Both the position numbers and the translations under genes were made by a program. 17,773 bases of DNA from Nitrososphaerota archaeon (GTDB lineage: Archaea > Thermoproteota > Nitrososphaeria > Nitrososphaerales > CADDZS01). Position 1 is the first letter of the stretch. Every line of letters begins with the position of its first letter. Location of the stretch: positions 1 through 17,773 of the forward strand of contig JAJPHP010000041.1 of NCBI GenBank assembly GCA_021325255.1. Direction: 5' to 3'. Under the pieces are notes generated by a model. The model saw nothing but the letters and a program-made list of their open reading frames with translations. It was not told the DNA's origin and searched no databases. Of this stretch, positions 6,716-14,736 are shown in pieces.

Positions 6716-9700
6716 ATGCCACTTGACAAGTCGATCAAGAAGGTTGTTCTCCTTGGCAGCGGCTCGATAAAAATAGGAGAGGCAGGCGAGTTTGATTACT
6801 CTGGCTCGCAGGCACTCAAAGCTTTGAGAGAAGAAGGAATACAAACTATACTTGTCAACCCAAACGTCGCCACAATCCAGACAGATACAAAGATGGCGGA
6901 TAAAGTGTACTTCCTTCCAGTCACTGCGGAATATGTTGAACAGGTCATTCAACAAGAAAGGCCCGATTCAATCATGCTTAGTTTCGGCGGGCAGACTGCA
7001 CTGAATTGCGGCATAAATCTGGCAAAGAGCGGGATCCTTTCAAAGTACAATGTAAGAGTGCTTGGAACTGCCATTAGGGGGATCGAGCTAACCGAGGATC
7101 GCGATCTCTTCAAGAAAATCATGATAGAAAATGGCATCGAGTGCCCGGTGAGCGAAGCTGTCTACTCAGTCGAGGATGCCCGAGTTGTGGCCGCAAGAAT
7201 TGGATATCCTGTCATTGTTCGGGTTGCCTTCACTCTCGGCGGTCGAGGCGGTGGCGTCGCATTCAATGAATACGAGCTCGATTCAATTGTGGAGAAGGGA
7301 CTCGCCAACAGTCTCGTCCATCAGGTCCTTATTGAGGAGTATGTTGGCTCTTGGAAGCAGATAGAGTACGAAGTAATGCGCGATGCTTCAGACAACAGCA
7401 TGATTGTCTGCAATATGGAAAACGTACTCGGGATGCGTGTTCACACGGGGGACAATACAGTCGTTGCACCGTCGCAAACTATCACAAATTACGAGTATCA
7501 CTTTCTCAGAGAACTCGCGATCAAGGCGGCCAGGGTTGTGGGCATAGTGGGAGAATGCAACATTCAGTTCGCACTAGATACAGCCTCCGAAAAATATTAC
7601 GCCATCGAGATCAACGCCAGGCTTTCAAGGTCTTCGGCGCTGGCCTCCAAGGCGACAGGTTACCCGATTGCTTACGTCGCGGCAAAGATCGGTCTGGGCT
7701 ATTCGCTTTCTGAACTCACGAACAAGGTTACCGGTGTGACTTCGGCCTGCTTTGAGCCAGCTCTTGATTACATTGTGATCAAGATGCCTAGGTTTGATTT
7801 TCGAAAATTTGAGAGAGTCAGGCGAGAACTGAGCAGCCAGATGAAATCAGTCGGCGAGGTGATGTCGATTGGTAGGTCATTCGAGGAAGCTATTCAGAAG
7901 GCGATCAGGATGCTCGACATTGGCCGAGACGACATTCTCGATTACAAGCCACTCGGGTCGCTGGAATTAATCGAGAACGCTCTAGTTCATCCCACAGATG
8001 CAATTCTATTTCACGTGGCTGAGGCGCTTGCAACGGGCCTATCGGTTGAAGAAATCAACAGACGCACTTGGATAGATTGCTGGTTTCTGTCTAAGATAAA
8101 GAACATCGTCGATTTTGACAAAAAGCTTCTTGAAATCGGGGCCTCTGGTGCTGAACTCTCGCTCGAGGAGCTAAAGGAAGCAAAACTCCTCGGCATTTCG
8201 GATCGCCACATCGCAAGGCGGATCAAGACTTCGGAAATTCAGGTCAGGCAGATTAGGCTGAAAAATGCAATCATCCCTGTAGTCAAGCAGGTTGACAGCC
8301 TGGCTGCGGAGTGGCCTGCGAGGACTAACTATCTCTACCTCAGCTACGACGGGAGAAAAAACAACGTAGAATTCGTCTCAGACAGAAAGAAAATCGTGGT
8401 GCTCGGCGCTGGCTGCTACAGGATTGGAAGCTCCGTAGAATTCGACTGGTGTACGATGAGCATGGTCTGGGCTCTGCAGGAAAGAGGATACGAAGTGATT
8501 GTTGTGAACTGCAACCCGGAGACAGTATCCACGGACTACGACATGAGCGAACGGCTTTACTTTGAGGAGATTACACAAGAAAGAATCCTTGACATCTATG
8601 ATAAGGAGGACCCCCTTGGCATAGTCTGCTGCGTCGGGGGACAAACAGCGAATAACCTCATCCCAAAACTCGCGGCGAGTGGTGCGAGGCTCCTCGGAAC
8701 CGCGAGCGTCAACTTGGATAGAGCAGAAGATAGGGCGAAATTTTCGGATCTCCTCGACAAGCTTGGAATCGCCCAACCAAAGTGGGTCGAGGTCACCTCG
8801 CTAGAAACTGCAGAAGATTTTGCTCGGGAGAACTACCCGGTCATTCTTCGGCCCTCATATGTACTCAGCGGGGCTGCGATGAAGGTAATCTGGACGGAGC
8901 GAGATCTTGAAAGGTATCTCAAGGGGGCGGCAGAGGTCTCGCCAGACCACCCGCTTGTGATCAGCAAGTTCATCCAGAACGCAAAGGAGGCAGAGATAGA
9001 TGCCGTCAGCGACGGATCAAACGTGCTCGTAGGCGCGATCATAGAACATGTTGAAAAAGCAGGAGTCCATTCCGGCGACGCGACAATGAGAATCCCTGCC
9101 GAGGGTTTGAGCGATGGAGTACAGAGCAAGATAGTTGACTACACGGAGAAGATTGCACGCGCCCTCCAAATTCGGGGCCCCTTTAACGTTCAGTACATCG
9201 TGAAAGGGGATGATGTCCTCGTAATCGAGTGCAATGTCCGCGCCTCTAGATCAATGCCTTTTGTTTCGAAGATGAACGCAATCAACCTAATGGAGCCTGC
9301 GGCGGATGCTGTCTTGGGAAATTCGATTGAGCGATATCTTGCAAGTCGCAGGGTCTCCGCGTTCAAGGTGGGCGTGAAAGTTCCACAATTCTCTTTCATG
9401 CAGCTCGAAGGAGCCGATCCACTTCTCGGGGTAGAGATGCAATCAACCGGTGAGGTTGCCTGCTTTGGAGAGAATTTTTTCGATGCCTTCTGCAAAGCCC
9501 TCGCTTCCTCTGGATACCGTATTCCGATGGAAGGCAACGTCTTCATCAGCGTTGGAGGCACTGAGCTCAAAAGGCGAACTCTGAACGCGGTGAGGAAACT
9601 CTCGGAGATGGGTTACAAGATATTTGCGACGGAGCACACCGCAGAGTTTCTGTCAAAGCATGGTCTCTCGGATATAGCGATACTTTACAAGATGATGGAA

Positions 9701-9973
9701 AAGGACAGAAAGCCCAACATCAGCGACTACTTGGCAGAGCGGAAGATAAACCTCATAATCAACATCCCCAGTAGCATAGCTTTGGAAAAGTTTGCTGACA
9801 TGCAGGAAGACGATTACAAGATAAGGAGGAAGGCAGTCGAGCTCGGGATACCTGTGTTGACTAATGTCGAGAACATTGACGTTTTTGTGAAGGGACTTAC
9901 CTGGCTCAGGTCAAGGGAGATCACGATTTCTGCACTTACACGCTCTTCCTCGCCAAGCAGTCCCAGCAGGTAG
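6716..9973 (+). CDS. carB: Carbamoyl-phosphate synthase large subunit
   Basis: CarB uses bicarbonate, ammonia from CarA and two ATP to make carbamoyl phosphate. At 1085 aa it is full length and unsplit. The first half begins with VVLLGSGSIKIGEAGEFDYSGSQA, followed by SFGGQTALNCGI near residue 90-100 and the ATP-grasp domain (GGRGGG). The oligomerisation region follows. The duplicated second half begins at about residue 557 (VVLGAGCYRIGSSVEFDW) with its own ATP-grasp domain (PSYVLSGAAM). The C-terminal MGS-like allosteric domain (about 939-1060: VFISVGGTELKRRTL, KIFATEHTAEFLSKHG) is present. In well-studied homologues this domain binds effectors such as UMP. The last dozen residues form a serine-rich tail (TRSSSPSSPSR) beyond the usual end. 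No frame disruption is seen over 3.2 kb, which argues for good overall sequence quality. Confidence 0.98.
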   Translation: MPLDKSIKKVVLLGSGSIKIGEAGEFDYSGSQALKALREEGIQTILVNPNVATIQTDTKMADKVYFLPVTAEYVEQVIQQERPDSIMLSFGGQTALNCGINLAKSGILSKYNVRVLGTAIRGIELTEDRDLFKKIMIENGIECPVSEAVYSVEDARVVAARIGYPVIVRVAFTLGGRGGGVAFNEYELDSIVEKGLANSLVHQVLIEEYVGSWKQIEYEVMRDASDNSMIVCNMENVLGMRVHTGDNTVVAPSQTITNYEYHFLRELAIKAARVVGIVGECNIQFALDTASEKYYAIEINARLSRSSALASKATGYPIAYVAAKIGLGYSLSELTNKVTGVTSACFEPALDYIVIKMPRFDFRKFERVRRELSSQMKSVGEVMSIGRSFEEAIQKAIRMLDIGRDDILDYKPLGSLELIENALVHPTDAILFHVAEALATGLSVEEINRRTWIDCWFLSKIKNIVDFDKKLLEIGASGAELSLEELKEAKLLGISDRHIARRIKTSEIQVRQIRLKNAIIPVVKQVDSLAAEWPARTNYLYLSYDGRKNNVEFVSDRKKIVVLGAGCYRIGSSVEFDWCTMSMVWALQERGYEVIVVNCNPETVSTDYDMSERLYFEEITQERILDIYDKEDPLGIVCCVGGQTANNLIPKLAASGARLLGTASVNLDRAEDRAKFSDLLDKLGIAQPKWVEVTSLETAEDFARENYPVILRPSYVLSGAAMKVIWTERDLERYLKGAAEVSPDHPLVISKFIQNAKEAEIDAVSDGSNVLVGAIIEHVEKAGVHSGDATMRIPAEGLSDGVQSKIVDYTEKIARALQIRGPFNVQYIVKGDDVLVIECNVRASRSMPFVSKMNAINLMEPAADAVLGNSIERYLASRRVSAFKVGVKVPQFSFMQLEGADPLLGVEMQSTGEVACFGENFFDAFCKALASSGYRIPMEGNVFISVGGTELKRRTLNAVRKLSEMGYKIFATEHTAEFLSKHGLSDIAILYKMMEKDRKPNISDYLAERKINLIINIPSSIALEKFADMQEDDYKIRRKAVELGIPVLTNVENIDVFVKGLTWLRSREITISALTRSSSPSSPSR

Positions 9974-10065
9974 TTCTGGTACTAAATCTGGGCGATTTAT
10001 ATTCCTCTCAAGAGAATCGCCATTCACCCAAGCCGGAGAGAATCTTCGAGGGAGGACTTTCCGAT

Positions 10066-11565
10066 TTAGGGCGGAGGGAGCGTCCTTTGCTCTTCCCTTC
10101 CGGAAGCCATCTTTTCGAATGATCGCTGCACATAGTACTGTTCGTAGAGTGAAACGTGCTCGCTGTCCGGAATGTTCGAGAGAAATTCGTGAACTCTTTG
10201 GGCAGCTTGCCTTCCCGAACCCATCGCCTTTACTACGAGAGTTTCACCCGTGGTCACGTCCCCCGCCGCGAATACACGCGACATCGAGGTTCTGAAGTGA
10301 TCGTCTATCGCAATCGAATTCTTCTTTCCCGTCTTCAATCCGGCTTTCTTCTGGAGGAAAGAGTCAGGTCCTCGACCCACAGCCAGTAACACACTCGAAC
10401 ACTTCATTTCAAACTCCTTGCCCGGAACGGGCTCGGGTTTTCTCCGTCCAGATGCGTCAGGCTGACCCAGCTGCATTGTGTCCATCGTCACACTTGCAAG
10501 CTTTCCGTCCTGCCCAGCGTTGTACTGTTTCGGATCCGTGAGGAACTTGAATTGGATCCCCTCCTCCTTGGCCTCTTCGGTCATTATCGGATCAGCGGGC
10601 ATCTCATTTTCGGAGCGCCTGTATATGATTGTCACATTCGCACCAGTCAGCCTCTTCGCAGTTCTAGCATCATCCAGGGCGGTATCGCCCCCGCCAATGA
10701 CGAGGATGTCCTGCCCCAGGTCGTATTTTGGGTTTTTGAGGTATGACTGGACTCCGTTGACGTAGACATCTTCAATGAACTTGTAACCATCGTACACACC
10801 CTTGATATCTACACCAGGTGTGTCCAGTTTCATCACGTCCTTTGGACCCGTTGTTATCAGCACAGCATCGACTTCGTCCAAAAGCTCGGTGAGCGTGACC
10901 TTTTCTCCTACCTTAGTTCCTGTGTGTATTCTGACACCTTGGCCCTTTATTCGCTCGATTTCGTAGAGGAGCACATCTTTGGGAAGATGATAATCAGGAA
11001 TACCATACCAAGCCGTTCCGCCAGGAGTCTCAAGCTCTTCATAGATTTCTACATCGTGCCCGTATCGCGTGAGCAGTTCCGCGGCTGCGAGGCCCGACGG
11101 ACCCGCACCAACAACAGCGACCTTTTTACCGGAACGGGGGGCGGCAGCGGGGGGAGGCAGGTGCGACGTATTTTGTTCGTAGTCGCTAACGAACCGTTGG
11201 ATCATTCCAATCGAGATAGGTTGTCCCTCCCATCGCATCACGCAAGCGTCCTCACACAGCCCTTGCATCTGTGGGCAACATCTTGCAGTTACTCCGACCA
11301 AAGAGTTGGTCTCTCTTATTCTGGTGTACGCCGTCTGAAAATCTCCCCTCGAAACGGCTTCGCACATCCCCCTTACATCCATCTGAACTGGGCAGGCGTC
11401 AATACAGACTGGAGTACCGCACAGAAGGCATCGTTTGGCCTCCTGAATAACTTGTAACTGTGTATACGGTTGCTGGACTTCAGAGAAGTCCTTCTTTCGA
11501 TCCTCCGGATTAGATTTGGGGAATGGGAAGGGCCCAACTCTGTTTGGACTAACCTGTGTACTCAT
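10066..11565 (-). CDS. GltD-like NADPH-dependent iron-sulfur flavoprotein (glutamate synthase small-chain family)
   Basis: The family moves electrons between NADPH, FAD and [4Fe-4S] centres. Members include the GOGAT beta subunit, NfnB-like transhydrogenase subunits and PreT of dihydropyrimidine dehydrogenase. From ATG 11565 the product has 499 aa. The N-terminal double cluster domain has Cys46, 49, 54 and 58 (CLLCGTPVCIDACP) and a second group at 96, 97, 104 and 108. An FAD-binding GAGPSG begins near 153, and an NADPH Rossmann fold is at ILVIGGGDTALDDA. The final FAD motif is VFAAGDVTTGETLVVKAMGSG. The open frame extends 32 codons upstream, but that part is low-complexity and covers the promoter-like region, so I reject it. 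No GltB glutamine-amidotransferase subunit is nearby, so the electron partner and substrate are unknown and the name glutamate synthase should be used with care. Confidence 0.9.
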   Translation of the reverse strand: MSTQVSPNRVGPFPFPKSNPEDRKKDFSEVQQPYTQLQVIQEAKRCLLCGTPVCIDACPVQMDVRGMCEAVSRGDFQTAYTRIRETNSLVGVTARCCPQMQGLCEDACVMRWEGQPISIGMIQRFVSDYEQNTSHLPPPAAAPRSGKKVAVVGAGPSGLAAAELLTRYGHDVEIYEELETPGGTAWYGIPDYHLPKDVLLYEIERIKGQGVRIHTGTKVGEKVTLTELLDEVDAVLITTGPKDVMKLDTPGVDIKGVYDGYKFIEDVYVNGVQSYLKNPKYDLGQDILVIGGGDTALDDARTAKRLTGANVTIIYRRSENEMPADPIMTEEAKEEGIQFKFLTDPKQYNAGQDGKLASVTMDTMQLGQPDASGRRKPEPVPGKEFEMKCSSVLLAVGRGPDSFLQKKAGLKTGKKNSIAIDDHFRTSMSRVFAAGDVTTGETLVVKAMGSGRQAAQRVHEFLSNIPDSEHVSLYEQYYVQRSFEKMASGREEQRTLPPP

Positions 11566-11594
11566 AATGTCAGAAATCGCGTACCTGTCTTGGC

Positions 11595-11602
11595 TTTCTA
11601 AA
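11595..11602 (-). promoter_or_regulatory. TATA-like box of the GltD-like gene
   Basis: On the minus strand TTTAGAAA lies with its centre 33 nt before the ATG at 11565. Transcription about 25 nt downstream would leave a leader of about 8 nt, consistent with the absence of a Shine-Dalgarno sequence. This supports 11565 over the farther upstream ATG at 11661. Confidence 0.45.
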
Positions 11603-11943
11603 CTGATTAGGGGAGGGGAAAAGGGTGGGCGGATTGTAGGTTTGTACCCACTTTTCTCCAATTTACTCGTGTTTCATAAATCTAGCGAGAGGGTAATTGT
11701 GCGTTCACGTGGAATTTGATCTCTCCCTCGGAAATCAAGAAAGAGATAAAGACACGCATTTCGGATATGCGCGTACTCTTGGTTGCCTCCTTCTTTGCTT
11801 GCTTTGAACTGCGGTTATAATCAAGCTGTTCAACCATAACTATCTACTTTCTGATATTTTCTTCGCCACCTTCTGATCTTCACTCGCGTAAGCAGCGAAA
11901 AGAATTACCAATGCTTACCCTATGATAAGTAACAATAGCAGGA
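11603..11943. other. Intergenic region between divergent genes, no gene seen
   Basis: This region of about 340 bp is AT-rich and separates the GltD-like gene (-) from the membrane protein gene (+). It should carry the promoter of the latter. GGTTATAATC around 11814-11823 is a good TATA-like sequence but lies about 125 nt from the ATG at 11944; GATAAG at about 11924 is too close to serve. No open frame of note occurs on either strand. Confidence 0.4.
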
Positions 11944-12408
11944 ATGTTATTATCTTTCCCTCTCCCTCTCTCGTCAGAGTTTTTCTTTTTGATTCCGGCG
12001 CTTTATCTATACGGGATATCAACACTGATTTGTCTAGCGCCGCTCCCAGCATTGTACTTGGCACAAAGCTTCTCCATCTTCAGAATCGTGATCGATCTTT
12101 TCGTACTTGATACGGTGCTCACGATAGAAGCTGCCTACTATTCCGACGTGATCGCTATTGCCATTCTGCACATCATTACTGTACCAGCATTCTTCGCATT
12201 CATCTACTTTGACCTCATTCAGCACCACAAGAACCAATTCAGTTGCTTCCTCTGTGGAACTGAGATAGGGCCGGAGGATGAAATTGAAACGGTGAAGAGA
12301 CTTGTCTTGGGCAAACCTACGGAAGTTTACGTCCACGCGAGATGCCTGAGTGCTGGGGAGCGAAAAGCCATCTCAGGGCGTGTCTTTAGGAAGGGAATTC
12401 CAAAATAA
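11944..12408 (+). CDS. Small membrane protein with C-terminal zinc knuckle, unknown function
   Basis: The 154-aa product has three hydrophobic segments, about residues 13-40, 43-62 and 66-92. A polar tail follows with Cys101-x-x-Cys104 (CFLCG) and His131-x-x-Cys134 (VHARC), spaced as a single zinc-binding treble-clef or ribbon-like knuckle. Between them is an acidic then basic stretch (EIETVKRLVLGKPTEVYVH). The positive residues at the end of the last segment (HHKNQ) suggest that the zinc module faces the cytosol. The ATG at 11944 has no clear ribosome site; a TTG at 11989 would shorten the N-terminus by 15 residues and keep all segments. I do not recognise a named family. The convergent neighbour is the PAC2 chaperone, with a 41-bp gap. 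Confidence 0.7.
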   Translation: MLLSFPLPLSSEFFFLIPALYLYGISTLICLAPLPALYLAQSFSIFRIVIDLFVLDTVLTIEAAYYSDVIAIAILHIITVPAFFAFIYFDLIQHHKNQFSCFLCGTEIGPEDEIETVKRLVLGKPTEVYVHARCLSAGERKAISGRVFRKGIPK

Positions 12409-12449
12409 TCAGAGCAGAGAAACCGCGGCAGGGATTGCCGAAGCCTTAG

Positions 12450-13232
12450 TCAGCGATAAATGGGTTCAGGCTGCTGGCCTTCTCTTCTTTGCGCCTGTTC
12501 TTGCAGCTTCCTGTATTGCTCCCCTATCGCATTTAGCTCTTTGTTCAACTCTTCGACATTAGCTTCAAGCTCCTTCGTTCCAATCCCGAGGCTGTACACC
12601 GAGTTCAAGGACTTGATCAGTGTCAGTGAGGCGCCGGGGTCGGGAAAATTAATTGATGCCTGCGTTAGGAGCGAGATTCCTGAAACGCGTCTGCTTAGGC
12701 ACTCGCTCAGGATCGCGCCGCCGACACCTCCGATCATCGCGGACTGCGCTAGACCAAGCCCGTGCCTTTTCATGTCCTCGAACTTGCTCTCTTCGGCAAC
12801 AAAAAAAGACTCGTGCTCGGCCGGAATTCCGTTGATTGGAAGGGCGTCGAGGACGACTACCTCCTTTGCCCTAATTTGTTCAAACCAGTTGAGCAATACG
12901 TTTGAAATCTCGTAGAGTCCCTCTACGTCAATCGGCACTTCGCAAATAATGACGACCAGTTTTCCTGCCTTGTCTACGTAGATTCGGAAGGGATGTCTCA
13001 ATTTCTCTCCGATGAAGACTGCGACTGGGGGAAGATGCTGAGACTTGACATGCGCAATCTGATGTAATCCTAGCTGTTCTATCATATAGCTCGCGGAAAC
13101 GAGGCCCGCTAGCCCGGGGCCAACGAATCCACCGACGACAACTGGATTTGAAAGTGATACTCTATCCGTCTGGACAATCTGTGTTTCGAACAAGTGGTCT
13201 GCCAAACTGAAAAACGCGTTCCTCGCAGTCAA
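12450..13232 (-). CDS. PAC2-family proteasome assembly chaperone with HbYX tail (PbaB-like)
   Basis: PAC2-family proteins in archaea bind the alpha ring of the 20S proteasome. The 260-aa product has the PAC2 core, beginning NPVVVGGFVGPGLAGLVSASYMIEQL and including VVLDALPINGIP, GLAQSAMIGGVGGAILSEC and ISLLTQASINFPDPGASLTLIKSLN. The segment from about 213 to 250 is a charged coiled coil (KELEANVEELNKELNAIGEQYRKLQEQAQRR). The C-terminus is P-I-Y-R, which fits the HbYX motif (hydrophobic-Tyr-any) by which proteasome activators and archaeal PbaB dock into alpha-ring pockets. The TTG at 13232 is the earliest start; the first 25 or so residues extend past the usual PAC2 beginning, so the real start may be internal. 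No proteasome subunit gene is in the window. Confidence 0.88.
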   Translation of the reverse strand: MTARNAFFSLADHLFETQIVQTDRVSLSNPVVVGGFVGPGLAGLVSASYMIEQLGLHQIAHVKSQHLPPVAVFIGEKLRHPFRIYVDKAGKLVVIICEVPIDVEGLYEISNVLLNWFEQIRAKEVVVLDALPINGIPAEHESFFVAEESKFEDMKRHGLGLAQSAMIGGVGGAILSECLSRRVSGISLLTQASINFPDPGASLTLIKSLNSVYSLGIGTKELEANVEELNKELNAIGEQYRKLQEQAQRREGQQPEPIYR

Positions 13233-13352
13233 CCGTATGGTTTGAGGCGCGAACGAAGGATTGGTGAAGTGAGCATATCAACTTTGACATTTCAAGCAGA
13301 ATGTCGTTTCAGAAAAGAAAAATATTGAGCCAGTAGATCAGGAAGGGTTGCA

Positions 13353-13649
13353 TCATTCGGATTCGCCCGAAGACCTTCCCGCAGAGCTTGCTTGGCTTGC
13401 CTTTTGCTGATGAGCTTTGCGACGCTGTTCGCCTCTTGCCAATCCGCCCTTTCTTGCCACGGCCTGCCTTGTCTCGGAAGAGGCTGCTTGAAGACCGCGC
13501 TTTTCATGAGGCGCCTCGCCCCCTGCCCTTGCAACCCTCTCCCTCGTTTCGTCTGAGGCTGATGCTAAACCTCGTTTGCTCGCTTGCTGTTGCTCGGACA
13601 GTTTGCGGCTGACCTCCCCTACTCCTATACTGTTACTTTGCTTTGGCAA
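13353..13649 (-). CDS. KGG-repeat stress protein (GsiB/Con-10-like)
   Basis: The 98-aa product is very hydrophilic with two matching repeat units: KRGLASASDETRERVARAGG at residues 25-44 and KRGLQAASSETRQAVARKGG at 50-69. This is the KGG repeat seen in bacterial general-stress and fungal conidiation proteins, thought to act as disordered, hydrophilin-like protectants in drought and osmotic stress. The C-terminal third is Ala/Ser/Gln-rich. The start is TTG at 13649 (MPKQSNSIG), without a visible Shine-Dalgarno; no ATG or GTG lies in frame between it and the first repeat. The gene is richer in G and C than the flanking intergenic DNA. It sits alone between the PAC2 gene and a gene-poor kilobase. 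Another frame across the same DNA is open for 80 codons but shows no family features. Confidence 0.8.
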   Translation of the reverse strand: MPKQSNSIGVGEVSRKLSEQQQASKRGLASASDETRERVARAGGEAPHEKRGLQAASSETRQAVARKGGLARGEQRRKAHQQKASQASSAGRSSGESE

Positions 13650-13779
13650 TATTTAGTGGTTATGAAATCAAACTCTATTCTTTGGTCTGCTGAAGTGATC
13701 ATCAGATAAATCATACCCGAAATCGAGTCAAGAAGCTGACGTCGGCTGTTTAGATGAGCCGTTGAATCTGAGGAGGGGC

Positions 13780-14004
13780 ATGGTAAATACATTCAGACCG
13801 AGCAGAGTATCACGACCGTATCGACGTACGCCCAGATATCGAATCTTCGGATGCCAGTCTTGCGCCTTTCAGAAACAGTCCGTGAACGTACTCAAGAGGA
13901 AAAAATTGTCTATCCTGCTTGTAAAAACGTTAAGATCTGAAACATCAAGAGAAGGACTAGGCGGAAGGCGATGCCCTAAGACACTCCTCCGTTTCCCGCT
14001 TTAA
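13780..14004 (+). CDS. Possible small arginine-rich protein, 74 aa
   Basis: An ATG at 13780 follows the strong ribosome-site-like AGGAGGGG with 1-nt spacing (4 nt from the GGAGG core). The product is basic (FRPSRVSRPYRRTPRYRIFG), has a C-x-x-C (CQSC) and ends without a clear fold. I recognise no family. Against it, its stop codon lies inside the TATA-like TTTAAATA at 14000-14007. It could be a chance frame. Confidence 0.25.
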   Translation: MVNTFRPSRVSRPYRRTPRYRIFGCQSCAFQKQSVNVLKRKKLSILLVKTLRSETSREGLGGRRCPKTLLRFPL

Positions 14005-14109
14005 ATAGCAAATTAGCTCTGTTACGTACCCCCTCTAGGGGGGTACCCCATTGAATTCTCGACAATTGTCGAGAAATCCATAGATGGGTATAGAGGAAAT
14101 CTCTCCTCT
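14000..14109 (+). ncRNA. Candidate structured RNA or regulatory element downstream of a TATA-like box
   Basis: TTTAAATA at 14000-14007 predicts a transcription start near 14029. Three dyads follow. GTACCCCC (14026-14033) pairs with GGGGGTAC (14039-14046). TTCTCGACAA (14056-14065) meets its perfect inverse TTGTCGAGAA (14066-14075). AGAGGA (14092-14097) pairs with TCCTCT (14104-14109). In addition TACCCCAT (14044-14051) can pair with ATGGGTA (14084-14090) around the second dyad, sharing three bases with the first hairpin, so the two outer stems exclude each other in part. I do not recognise SRP RNA, RNase P RNA or a tRNA in it. It could equally be a protein-binding operator. Confidence 0.4.
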
Positions 14110-14163
14110 GAAATGTGGAACAATCTTCAATGAAAGGTCACGGAAGGGAGGACTGGTTTCGCG

Positions 14164-14271
14164 ATGTTTAGGGCGAGAATAGGTTATTTCAAACTTCCCA
14201 AGCTTGACTCGGCCTTCTTCCTCTGTGTTCCAGAGTCTGCATTTAGGGATCTCATGTCTAGGAAGTTTTAG
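14164..14271 (+). CDS. Possible small ORF, 35 aa
   Basis: An ATG at 14164 follows GGGAGGA (12 nt from the GGAGG core to the ATG) and encodes MFRARIGYFKLPKLDSAFF, then LCVPESAFRDLMSRKF, ending in TAG. The composition is protein-like, but the length is too short to judge and I recognise no family. It lies just after the structured element and could be its coding part. Confidence 0.22.
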   Translation: MFRARIGYFKLPKLDSAFFLCVPESAFRDLMSRKF

Positions 14272-14718
14272 GCAGATTGGGGTTATTGATACGCGTGTTA
14301 TTTGGCTTATCTAATGACAGCGACGATATGACCAACACTTCATTAAGGGCAGAGGGCGTCATTATGCCTCTTCTGTTGATTTGCAACAGATGACCTAATT
14401 ATGAAATTAGTCGATTTACTTTAGCGATTTTGAATGTAGCCATAGACGGATGAAGAGTCTAGCCCATTTTCTTTGCAAATTTCATTATCCTGCACTTGAC
14501 TTTGTTTTGCAACAATAATGACTGCAACAGAACCGCGCAATTATCGAAGACTCAACTCCGGGAAGTAAGTCAATTATGAAAGATCTCCGCCGTCGCTTAC
14601 AATAAAGAAAGGAGAATACCATTACTGGACTAGCGACTTGATTTACGAAATCTATCATAATTGAATGAAGACTTGAGTCTTACCAAATGATTGGATTTCG
14701 AAGAGATACAGTTACCCC
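14272..14718. other. Gene-free AT-rich stretch with short repeats and dyads
   Basis: No open frame of note occurs on either strand. CTGTTG/CAACAG form a stem at 14373-14389 and CTAATT/AATTAG at 14395-14410. TGCAACA occurs three times, near 14382, 14511 and 14523, twice followed within a few bases by ATGAC. AAGACT-TG-AGTCTT near 14668-14681 is an inverted repeat whose half also occurs as AAGACTCAA near 14549. These may be regulatory sites for the nitrilase gene or chance. Confidence 0.35.
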
Positions 14719-14730
14719 TCTTCGCGAAGA
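14719..14730. promoter_or_regulatory. Perfect 12-bp palindrome just before the nitrilase start
   Basis: TCTTCGCGAAGA is a perfect inverted repeat ending 6 nt before the GTG at 14737. Its position covers the place where a ribosome site or the transcription start of a leaderless gene would lie, so it could be an operator or an RNA hairpin limiting translation. Confidence 0.4.
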
Positions 14731-14736
14731 TCAGAA

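Noticed and set aside
8378..8776. Long minus-strand frames (about 130 codons) inside carB
   Set aside because: They lie entirely under a conserved carB coding region and show no domain features; they are shadows of codon bias.
10924..11457. 177-codon plus-strand frame over the GltD-like gene
   Set aside because: It is antisense to intact cluster and FAD motifs, and its translation is not protein-like.
13292..13534. 80-codon open frame across the KGG gene on the same strand
   Set aside because: It shares the DNA with clear KGG repeats in another frame, and its own translation shows no family features.
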